Origin: Pseudomonadota bacterium
Lineage (GTDB): Bacteria; Pseudomonadota; Gammaproteobacteria; Burkholderiales; Thiobacillaceae
Assembly: GCA_021791235.1 (NCBI GenBank)
Contig: JAJYXA010000347.1
Span: forward strand, 1-6,729
Reading direction: 5' to 3'
Length of the DNA: 6,729 bases
The notes beneath the pieces were generated by a model. It did not search any database, was not told where the DNA came from, and saw only the letters and a program-made list of their open reading frames with translations. A program made the translations under genes and the position numbers. Positions 1-6,729 of this stretch are shown piece by piece; position 1 is the stretch's first letter, and every line of letters begins with the position of its first letter.

Positions 1-745
<745 letters not shown>

Positions 746-753
746 GCTTGGAT

Positions 754-759
754 TCCCCT
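754..759 (-). promoter_or_regulatory. Ribosome binding site of the tviB-type gene
   Basis: On the minus strand, AGGGGA lies 8 nt before the ATG at 745 and supports that start. It fills most of the 14-bp gap to the divergent protease ATG at 760, so the protease start has no room for its own shared non-coding leader. Confidence 0.6.
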
Positions 760-1635
760 ATGAATAGAAAGTCTTTGCTGCCGCCCGGATTGTATCGAAT
801 TTACAGGGGGCTGCCCGGCTCCATCCGACGGCTGGGCGTTTCATGGGCGAGCAAGCGGCGTACCAGTTCGCTGCTGCGGGCGGTCCTGGCGCTGTTCGCG
901 TGGGGACTGGGCTTGCCTGCGCTGGCCGACATCGCCGACACCGTGCAGTTGGTGAAGCCGGGGGTGGTCGGCGTCGGCACCTTCCTCCCCACCGGCCGGC
1001 CGCCCGCCAATCTGATGGGGACCGGCTTTGCGGTACTGGACGGTCACTACGTCGTGTCGTGCGCGCATATTTTCAGCAAGCCGCTGGACAGCGAGAAAAG
1101 GGAAATGTACGCCGTGTTCGTCGGCCGCGGCCGGCAGCAGATATCGGTACGTGCCGCCGAACTGGTCGCCAGCGACAAGGTCCGCGACCTGGCCTTGCTG
1201 AAAATCGCCGGCGATCCCTTGCCTCCCCTGAAACTGGGCGATTCAGACAAGGTGCGTGAAGGCTGGCAGCTTTATTTCACCGGCTATCCGATCGGCTCGA
1301 TCCTGGGGCTCAATCCCTCCACGCATCGCGCCGGGCTGGCGGCCATCATCCCCGTTTTCACGCCGGTCGCCGCTGCTGCCCTGCTGAATTCACACGCGCT
1401 CAAACAGGCCGCGTCGCCCTACGAAGTGTTCGAACTCGATGCCGTGGCCTATCCCGGCAACAGCGGCAGCCCCGTATGGCATCCCGATACCGGCGAGGTC
1501 CTGGGCGTGGTCAACTCGGTGTACGTGAGAGGCGCGCGCGAAGCCGCACTCTCGGCGCCCAGCGGGATCAGCTACGCCATCCCGGCCAAGTATGTGCGCC
1601 GCCTGCTTGAGCAGGCGCTGCCGCACGCGCCCTGA
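760..1635 (+). CDS. Exported trypsin-like serine protease (S1 family, no PDZ domain)
   Basis: A 291-residue predicted periplasmic or secreted serine endopeptidase with a chymotrypsin fold. The catalytic triad is visible: His103 in SCAHIF, Asp143 in VRDLALLKI, and Ser235 in YPGNSGSPVW. The oxyanion-loop context GNSGS resembles DegP/HtrA proteases, but the protein stops soon after the barrel (SGISYAIPAKYVRRLL), so there is no PDZ domain. Residues about 36-56 (KRR charge cluster, a leucine/alanine core, then PALA) form a signal peptide, with likely cleavage after Ala56. That gives an unusually long N-region from this ATG. The start is uncertain: there is no clear Shine-Dalgarno site, and in-frame TTG codons at 775 and 790 are alternatives. 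Upstream in-frame extension runs antisense through the dehydrogenase gene and is rejected. The gene ends 3 bp from the convergent pldA stop. Substrate unknown. Confidence 0.85.
   Translation: MNRKSLLPPGLYRIYRGLPGSIRRLGVSWASKRRTSSLLRAVLALFAWGLGLPALADIADTVQLVKPGVVGVGTFLPTGRPPANLMGTGFAVLDGHYVVSCAHIFSKPLDSEKREMYAVFVGRGRQQISVRAAELVASDKVRDLALLKIAGDPLPPLKLGDSDKVREGWQLYFTGYPIGSILGLNPSTHRAGLAAIIPVFTPVAAAALLNSHALKQAASPYEVFELDAVAYPGNSGSPVWHPDTGEVLGVVNSVYVRGAREAALSAPSGISYAIPAKYVRRLLEQALPHAP
789..794 (-). promoter_or_regulatory. Candidate -10 element for the tviB-type gene
   Basis: Read on the minus strand this is TACAAT, five of six matches to the sigma-70 -10 consensus, about 44 bp upstream of the ATG at 745. 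The -35 position at 17-bp spacing reads CGGGCA, only three of six matches, so the promoter is weak or needs an activator. It lies inside the 5' codons of the divergent protease gene. This is a pattern match only. Confidence 0.3.
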
Positions 1636-1638
1636 CGG

Positions 1639-2703
1639 CTACATGCCCTCGGCCAGGCTGACCCCGAAACCGAGAGATTGCTGCCTGTGGTTGTAGTCGA
1701 TCAGCGATTCGCCGTAGCCGTTGAAATACTGCACGTAGCCTTTCAGGCGCCCGACCAGCGGGAAGCTCCAGTTCAGCTTCAGCGCACCCCGGTTGTCCGG
1801 GGACTTGAAGTTGTTGCGCAGCAGGAGCGAATAGGCATTGCGGCCCTTGCTGTAGACCGCCAGCAGGTCGCCGTGGCCCATGTATTTCCCGATGTCGGGG
1901 TTGTCGTCGGCCCTCCGGCTTTCTGGAATGCGATACCAGGGCCGAATCAGCAGCGCCAGGTTGCCGCGCTCGAAACCGAACTGCGTATAAACCCGGTTCC
2001 AGCTGCGCGACAGGCCTTCGCCACGGCCATTCGACTGGTGCGAAAACCCGAGGTTGATGAAGCGCCCGCGGAAACCGGCAAGCGCGTAATTCGTACGGAA
2101 CACCAGCATCGCTTCCGGTTCGTAGTTGGTCTCGCGAAACGGCGAGGAAATGCTGCGGTTGTAGGCCTGCCAGAACGAGGTCGCCGTGTAGCCGAACCAC
2201 AGATCGACATTGTCGTGGCCGAACACGCCCTGCATGGCCTTGATCTTGAAACTCAGCTGCAATTCGGTCTCGACGTTTTCGAGACCGAGGCCGGGCTGGG
2301 TGAAGGTATTCTGGAACGGGGAGTCGTTGGGTGCGTTGCTGTATTTGACGGGCAGGAAATAGTTGGGGCGGTGGGGCTGGAACAGGAAAGCCCCCTGCTT
2401 GGCTTCGTCGTCCAGTTCCCAGTGGCGCGACAGCGCAGAAAGCAGCTTCGGTTCCGGCGGCACGGCTTGCGCCAGCGCAGGCGCCGCGGCAGGCTGCGGC
2501 GCGGGTTTGGCCTCGACCTGCGGAACGGTCTCAAGTTGCGAACGCCCTGACACGCGGTCGTAGCACGCCAGCCGCTCGGCGTCCGCCGGGATCGCGCTGC
2601 AGCCTTCCCAGTCGGCCATCGAGGCGGCCCGCGCATGACCCGTCAGACTGAGGCCCAACAAGGCAAGCAGAATGATGCCGGGTATGTGTCGGGTAAAGCT
2701 CAT
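1639..2703 (-). CDS. pldA: Outer-membrane phospholipase A (OMPLA, PldA)
   Basis: A 354-residue calcium-dependent outer-membrane phospholipase that hydrolyses acyl chains of phospholipids misplaced in the outer leaflet and is active as a dimer. Residues 1-26 form a signal peptide ending ARA. The mature N-terminus has WEGCSAIPADAERLACYD (32-49, two cysteines), then a Pro/Ala-rich linker (about 62-85), then the beta-barrel domain. The catalytic set His222, Ser224, Asn236 lies in GFSHQSNGRG and LSRSWNR, spaced exactly as His142/Ser144/Asn156 of E. coli. By the same offset Arg227, Ser232 and Ser186 match calcium-site positions, while E. coli Asp149 corresponds to Glu229. NPDIGKYMG and YGESLIDYNHRQ are further signatures. 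The ATG at 2703 puts the signal peptide at the N-terminus; an upstream ATG at 2817 would add a basic tail overlapping the preceding gene. The gene follows that gene by 10 bp with only a weak ribosome site. The protein ends in Met instead of the usual aromatic residue. Confidence 0.95.
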   Translation of the reverse strand: MSFTRHIPGIILLALLGLSLTGHARAASMADWEGCSAIPADAERLACYDRVSGRSQLETVPQVEAKPAPQPAAAPALAQAVPPEPKLLSALSRHWELDDEAKQGAFLFQPHRPNYFLPVKYSNAPNDSPFQNTFTQPGLGLENVETELQLSFKIKAMQGVFGHDNVDLWFGYTATSFWQAYNRSISSPFRETNYEPEAMLVFRTNYALAGFRGRFINLGFSHQSNGRGEGLSRSWNRVYTQFGFERGNLALLIRPWYRIPESRRADDNPDIGKYMGHGDLLAVYSKGRNAYSLLLRNNFKSPDNRGALKLNWSFPLVGRLKGYVQYFNGYGESLIDYNHRQQSLGFGVSLAEGM

Positions 2704-2713
2704 CTGCGCGGGT

Positions 2714-4177
2714 TCAGTCGAGGATGACGCTCTGGCCCGGGGTCGGCGCCGTCGCGTCCCAGCCGAACTGCGTCTGCAGATCGGTTGCGAATTTACTCGC
2801 CACCGTGTCTTCGCCATGCACCACGAACACTTTGCGCGGCTTGCTGCGGAAATGGCCGAGCCAGGCGAGCAGCGCGGTGCGGTCGGCGTGCGCCGACAGC
2901 CCGCCCAGGGTATAAAGATCGGCGCGCACCGGGATGTCCTCGCCCAGCAGGCGCACCCGCCTGGCGCCGTCGACCAAGCGACGGCCGAAGGTGCCGGCGG
3001 CCTGGAAGCCGGTGATCAGGACCGTCGATTCGCGGCGCGGCAGGTTGGTGCGCAGGTGGAACTTGATGCGTCCGGCCTCGCACATGCCGCTGGCCGAAAT
3101 GATGACGGCGCCGCCCTTGATGCGGTCGAGCGCCTTCGATTCCTCGACGTCCTCGACGAATTCGAGCTTGCGGAAATATTGCGCACCGCCATGTCGGCCC
3201 ATCAGCGCGTGGGTCTCGGCGTCGAGCAGTTCCATGTGCCTGAAGGTGATTTCGGTGGCCGCGGTGGCCATCGGCGAATCGACGAACACGCTGAGCTTGG
3301 GAATGCGCGCCTGCCGGGTCAGGTCGGCCAGCAGGTAGAGCATGTCCTGCGTGCGGCCCACCGCAAAGGCGGGGATGATGACGTTACCGCCCTTTCTTTC
3401 GATGGTGTTGGTGACTGCTTCCACCAGCTCGTCCTGCGTCGCTTCCATGCTCTTGTGATCGCGGTCGCCATAGGTCGACTCGACCAGCAGGTAGTCGGCG
3501 TCGTGGATGTGCGTGGGGTCGCGCAGCAGCGGCCGCGCGGGCTGGCCAAGGTCGCCGGAAAACACGATCTTGCGGCGGCGCGGCCCGTCGCCCACCCATA
3601 CTTCGACAATGGCCGAACCGAGGATGTGGCCGGCGTCGCGGAAGGTGCAGCGCACCTGCGGGTGCGGCGCAATCTCCAGATCGTAGTCGACCGGATTCAG
3701 CTGCTTGAGCGAGGCCTGCGCCTGCGCCACCGTATACAGCGGCGCAATGTCGCGCGGCGGCGCAGCCTCGGATGGCGCTTCGTTATCACGCAGCACTCTG
3801 CGTGCCTTGTCGCGACGGTCCATGCCCTTGCGGAAGCGGTTGAGGTTGGCGTATTCGGCTTCCTTTTCCTGGATGTGGGCGGAATCGGGCAACATCACCG
3901 CCAGCAGGTCGCAGGTAGCACGGGTCGTGTGGATCGTGCCCCTGAAACCGAGCGCGACCAGTCGCGGCAGCAGGCCGGAGTGGTCGATGTGGGCATGGGT
4001 GAGGATGACGAAATCGATGGTGCGCGGATCGAACGCAAAGGCCCGGCAGTTCTTGGCGCGCGTCTCGCGACCGCCCTGGAACATGCCGCAGTCGACCAGG
4101 AAACGCACGCCATCCGCCTCCACCAGATAGCTGGAGCCGGTTACTTCGCGCGCCGCGCCGAGGAAGGTCAGTTTCAT
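2714..4177 (-). CDS. Beta-CASP metallo-beta-lactamase RNase (CPSF-like RNA specificity factor)
   Basis: A 487-residue predicted cytoplasmic zinc-dependent ribonuclease of the beta-CASP group, related to CPSF-73/Ysh1 and bacterial homologues such as TTHA0252. Metal-binding motifs are visible: HAHIDH (61-66), His184 in DAGHILGS, and Asp209 in FSGDLG. Beta-CASP motifs follow: Glu233 in VESTYGDR (motif A), His374 after SGMCEAGR (motif B), His430 in LSAHAD (motif C), and His454 in VVHGE. The helical stretch around 105-160 matches the usual insert of this family. Start at 4177: MKLTFLGAAREVTGSS is the canonical N-terminus, preceded by TGGAG 8 nt upstream. The same frame stays open to 4768, but that part overlaps bioA and has no beta-lactamase homology. 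Its ATG overlaps the bioA stop as ATGA, implying translational coupling. RNA target unknown; exo- or endonuclease activity cannot be told from sequence. Confidence 0.93.
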   Translation of the reverse strand: MKLTFLGAAREVTGSSYLVEADGVRFLVDCGMFQGGRETRAKNCRAFAFDPRTIDFVILTHAHIDHSGLLPRLVALGFRGTIHTTRATCDLLAVMLPDSAHIQEKEAEYANLNRFRKGMDRRDKARRVLRDNEAPSEAAPPRDIAPLYTVAQAQASLKQLNPVDYDLEIAPHPQVRCTFRDAGHILGSAIVEVWVGDGPRRRKIVFSGDLGQPARPLLRDPTHIHDADYLLVESTYGDRDHKSMEATQDELVEAVTNTIERKGGNVIIPAFAVGRTQDMLYLLADLTRQARIPKLSVFVDSPMATAATEITFRHMELLDAETHALMGRHGGAQYFRKLEFVEDVEESKALDRIKGGAVIISASGMCEAGRIKFHLRTNLPRRESTVLITGFQAAGTFGRRLVDGARRVRLLGEDIPVRADLYTLGGLSAHADRTALLAWLGHFRSKPRKVFVVHGEDTVASKFATDLQTQFGWDATAPTPGQSVILD

Positions 4178-5484
4178 GCCATGGGCTCCAGTTGTGTCAG
4201 GCAAGCCAATAAAACCTCCGCCAGTTTGACCATCTCGGGCGCCTGGATGATGTAGGGCGGCATCATGTAAACCGTGTTGCCGATGGGCCGGATAAACACG
4301 CCTTCCTGCAGCGCCGCCTGATGAAAGCGCGCGGCGAAACCGGGTGCGGCGTCCGCCACGTCGAACGCCCAGATCATGCCACGCGAGCGGAAATGCCGCA
4401 CCCGTGGGTGGGCGGCCACTTCGCTCAGGATCTCTGTGAATTCGGCCGACTTCTCGCGGTTCGCATTGATGACGCAGTCCGACTCGAAAATATCCAGCAC
4501 CGCCAGCGCCGCCCGGCAGGCGAGCGGGTTGCCGGTGTAGGAATGCGAATGCAGGAAGCCGCGCGCGGTGGCGTCTCCATAAAAAGCGGCGTAGACGTCG
4601 TCGGTCGTCAGCACGGCCGAGAGCGGCAGGTAGCCGCCGGTGATGCCCTTGGACAGGCAGATGAAGTCGGGGCGGACGGCGGCCTGCTCGCAGGCGAACA
4701 TCGTGCCGGTGCGGCCGAACCCCACGGCGATCTCGTCGGCGATCAGGTGCACCCGATATTGCGTGCACAGCTCGCGTGCCCGCTTGAGATAGGCCGGGTG
4801 ATACATCGCCATGCCCGCCGCGCCCTGCACCAAGGGTTCGACGATGAAGGCTGCGGTGGTGGCGGCGTGCCCGGCAAGATGCGCCTCCAGTGCGTCGGCG
4901 CAGCGCAGCGCGTAGGCCTCGGCGGTTTCCCCGGGTTCGGCCAGTCGTGCGTCCGGCGTGGGCACTTGCACCGTGTGCCGCAGCAGCGGTGCGTAGGTGG
5001 ATTTGAACAGGGGGATATCGGTCACCGACAGCGCGCCGACGGTTTCGCCGTGGTAGCCGTTCTTCAGACTGACGAAGCCATTCTTCTCAGGCTGGCCTGC
5101 GTTATGCCAGAAGTGAGCGCTCATTTTCAACGCGATTTCGGTGGCCGAGGCGCCGTCCGAACCATAGAACGCATGGCCCAGTCCGGTCAGTTGCGCCAGC
5201 CGTTCCGACAGCGCCACCACGGGTTCGTGGGTGGCGCCGGCCAGCATCACGTGCTCGATCCTGCCGAGCTGATCGATGATGGCGGCATTGATGCGCGGGT
5301 TGCAGTGGCCGAACAGGTTGACCCACCAGCTGGAAATCGCATCGAGGTAGCGCCGTCCCTCCGTATCGATCAGCCACGGCCCCTCGCCGCGCGCGATCGC
5401 CAGCGGCGGGGCGGCTTCCAGCTCTTTCATCTGGGTGCAGGGGTGCCAGACGGCAGCCCGGGTACGGCTTAAAAGATCATCCAT
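4174..5484 (-). CDS. bioA: Adenosylmethionine-8-amino-7-oxononanoate aminotransferase (DAPA synthase)
   Basis: A 436-residue cytoplasmic PLP-dependent class III aminotransferase that converts KAPA to DAPA in biotin synthesis. E. coli BioA has 429 residues. Visible: WHPCTQMK (13-20), SSWWVNLFGH (51-60, substrate-site Trp pair), KNGYHGETVGALSV (141-154), IVEPLVQGAAGM (214-225), IADEIAVGFGRTG (248-260, PLP Asp250), the PLP lysine Lys279 in SKGITGGYLP, HSYTGNPLAC (314-323), and FIRPIGNTVYMMPPYII (397-413). The E. coli substrate-site Tyr17 is Cys16 here, and several segments look more like the B. subtilis enzyme than the E. coli one. The ATG at 5484 fits the family N-terminus but has no evident Shine-Dalgarno site. 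A GTG at 5523 would add 13 residues and lie in the CIRCE operator, so it is disfavoured. First gene of a minus-strand unit with the RNase gene and pldA. No other bio gene is in the window. Confidence 0.94.
   Translation of the reverse strand: MDDLLSRTRAAVWHPCTQMKELEAAPPLAIARGEGPWLIDTEGRRYLDAISSWWVNLFGHCNPRINAAIIDQLGRIEHVMLAGATHEPVVALSERLAQLTGLGHAFYGSDGASATEIALKMSAHFWHNAGQPEKNGFVSLKNGYHGETVGALSVTDIPLFKSTYAPLLRHTVQVPTPDARLAEPGETAEAYALRCADALEAHLAGHAATTAAFIVEPLVQGAAGMAMYHPAYLKRARELCTQYRVHLIADEIAVGFGRTGTMFACEQAAVRPDFICLSKGITGGYLPLSAVLTTDDVYAAFYGDATARGFLHSHSYTGNPLACRAALAVLDIFESDCVINANREKSAEFTEILSEVAAHPRVRHFRSRGMIWAFDVADAAPGFAARFHQAALQEGVFIRPIGNTVYMMPPYIIQAPEMVKLAEVLLACLTQLEPMA
4186..4190 (-). promoter_or_regulatory. 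Ribosome binding site of the beta-CASP RNase gene, inside the bioA 3' end
   Basis: On the minus strand TGGAG lies 8 nt before the ATG at 4177 and within the last codons of bioA (Leu-Glu). It selects the short start over the long upstream open frame and supports termination-reinitiation at the ATGA overlap. Confidence 0.6.
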
Positions 5485-5488
5485 GGGG

Positions 5489-5517
5489 TTGAAATTGTCA
5501 CAGTGCGCCCCTACTAT
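5489..5517 (+). promoter_or_regulatory. groESL promoter, overlapping sigma-32-like and sigma-70-like elements
   Basis: TTGAAA (5489-5494) is followed after 13 bp by CCCC (5508-5511), the hallmark of a sigma-32 promoter (TTGAAA, 13-17 bp, CCCCATnT), although the rest of the -10 reads TACT. The same TTGAAA is followed after 17 bp by TACTAT (5512-5517), an acceptable sigma-70 -10 element at ideal spacing. Predicted transcription start is near 5520-5525, inside the CIRCE operator, as expected for HrcA repression. The -35 element nearly touches the bioA start codon. Confidence 0.6.
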
Positions 5518-5543
5518 TAGCACTCAATGGCGGCGAGTGCTAA
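5514..5543 (-). promoter_or_regulatory. Speculative bioA promoter within the CIRCE palindrome
   Basis: On the minus strand TTAGCA (5543-5538), an 18-bp spacer and TAATAG (5519-5514) could serve as weak -35 and -10 elements, giving a leader of about 22 nt before the bioA ATG. Matches are four and three of six. Because the hexamers are parts of the operator arms, the match may be coincidental. The bioA promoter must nonetheless be in or close to this 135-bp gap. Confidence 0.25.
5517..5543. promoter_or_regulatory. CIRCE operator (HrcA binding site)
   Basis: TTAGCACTC, 9 bp, GAGTGCTAA is an exact match to the CIRCE consensus bound by the heat-shock repressor HrcA. The symmetry extends one further T and A on each side to 11-bp arms (5515-5545). 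It lies 76 bp before the groES start and overlaps the predicted transcription start, the usual repressing position. hrcA itself is not in the window. Confidence 0.97.
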
Positions 5544-5571
5544 TACCACGTTCGCCGCTTCCTTATTTTCG

Positions 5572-5587
5572 GGCAGCCCTGGCTGCC
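5572..5587 (+). other. Short hairpin in the groES 5' untranslated region
   Basis: GGCAGC, CCTG loop, GGCTGCC-type inverted repeat: six GC-rich pairs around a 4-nt loop, between the CIRCE operator and the groES ribosome site at about 5607-5611. There is no U-tract, so it is not a typical terminator. It could stabilise the mRNA or be incidental. Confidence 0.45.
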
Positions 5588-5619
5588 GGTTATCAACGTT
5601 ACGCAATGGAGACTTTGCA

Positions 5620-5910
5620 ATGAAAATCCGTCCTCTGCACGACCGAGTGATTGTCAAGCGCATGGAAGAAGAGCGCAAGACCGCTTCCGGGATCGTGATC
5701 CCCGACACCGCCACCGAGAAGCCCGACCAGGGTGAGGTGATCGCCGTCGGCGCCGGCAAGAAAGACGACCAGGGCAAGCTGATTCCGCTGGACGTTAAAG
5801 TCGGCGACCGCGTGCTGTTCGGCAAGTACGCCGGCCAGACCGTCAAGGTCGAGGGCGACGAGCTGCTGGTGATGCGCGAAGAAGACATCATGGGCGTGGT
5901 CGAGCAGTAA
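5620..5910 (+). CDS. groES: Co-chaperonin GroES
   Basis: A 96-residue complete Cpn10, which forms the heptameric lid of the GroEL folding chamber in the cytoplasm. The N-terminus [14 protein letters not shown] is typical. The mobile loop (about 16-34) contains the GroEL-contacting IVIP (25-28). GEVIAVGAG (38-46), [12 protein letters not shown] (61-72) and the C-terminal EEDIMGVV (87-94) are all conserved. Start at 5620 is set by homology and by GGAG at 5608-5611, 8 nt upstream; the frame stays open to an ATG at 5527, but that ATG lies inside CIRCE and adds a non-homologous 31 residues. It is followed by groEL after 47 bp and is controlled by the CIRCE and heat-shock promoter upstream. Confidence 0.98.
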   Translation: MKIRPLHDRVIVKRMEEERKTASGIVIPDTATEKPDQGEVIAVGAGKKDDQGKLIPLDVKVGDRVLFGKYAGQTVKVEGDELLVMREEDIMGVVEQ

Positions 5911-5954
5911 TCGAACGCCGCACGCAATCCAACCGAATTCAAATTAGGAGTTAA

Positions 5955-6729
<775 letters not shown>

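Noticed and set aside
1612..1638. Possible terminator hairpin at the end of the protease gene (CAGGCGC and GCGCCCTG)
   Set aside because: Pairing needs a bulge and there is no T-tract on either strand, so it is not supported as a terminator.
1678..2550. Plus-strand open frame (290 codons) opposite pldA
   Set aside because: Antisense shadow of pldA, which has intact catalytic residues and a signal peptide.
2672..4255. Long plus-strand open frame (527 codons) opposite the beta-CASP RNase gene
   Set aside because: It is antisense to a gene with complete catalytic motifs, its translation is rich in Arg, Gly, His and Val with no recognisable domain, and such frames are common opposite GC-rich genes.
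4178..4768. In-frame upstream extension of the beta-CASP RNase to a 684-residue protein
   Set aside because: The extension overlaps bioA on the same strand in another frame and shows no domain, while the canonical N-terminus and a ribosome site mark 4177.
4321..5472. Plus-strand open frame (383 codons) opposite bioA
   Set aside because: Antisense shadow of a well-supported bioA; low-complexity, His/Arg/Gly-rich translation and no ribosome site.
5485..5523. Extended bioA start at GTG 5523
   Set aside because: The extra 13 residues do not match the family, there is no ribosome site, and the codon is part of the CIRCE operator.

Overview
The window is a GC-rich, densely packed chromosomal segment from a Gram-negative proteobacterium, most likely a betaproteobacterium. 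This is inferred from an outer-membrane phospholipase A, a periplasmic protease with a signal peptide, a CIRCE-controlled groESL operon, and the overall protein similarity I recognise. No mobile elements, tRNA/rRNA genes, CRISPR arrays or long non-coding stretches are visible. The largest gene-free gap is the 135 bp between bioA and groES.

Layout from left to right: (1) 1-745, minus strand, is the N-terminal 248 codons of a TviB/WbpO-type UDP-N-acetylhexosamine dehydrogenase, probably the first gene of a surface polysaccharide locus that continues off the left edge. (2) 760-1635, plus strand, is an exported trypsin-like serine protease without a PDZ domain. Its start codon lies only 14 bp from the divergent dehydrogenase start. 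(3) 5484-1639, minus strand, is a tightly packed three-gene unit: bioA (DAPA synthase), a beta-CASP metallo-beta-lactamase RNase-like protein overlapping bioA by ATGA, and pldA 10 bp further on. pldA ends tail to tail with the protease, 3 bp apart. (4) 5489-6729, plus strand, is a heat-shock control region with a perfect CIRCE operator, followed by groES and the first 257 codons of groEL.

Functionally, the groESL chaperonin operon looks doubly controlled, by HrcA/CIRCE and by a promoter with both sigma-32-like and sigma-70-like elements. The divergent bioA unit must be transcribed out of the same 135 bp, so HrcA could also affect it. The bioA-RNase-pldA unit mixes biotin synthesis, RNA processing and outer-membrane lipid turnover, and the shared logic, if any, is not evident from sequence.

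I found no convincing undescribed system. The families are all known. The points worth a second look are the shared control region, the odd gene grouping, the B. subtilis-like signature of BioA, and some details of PldA and the protease.
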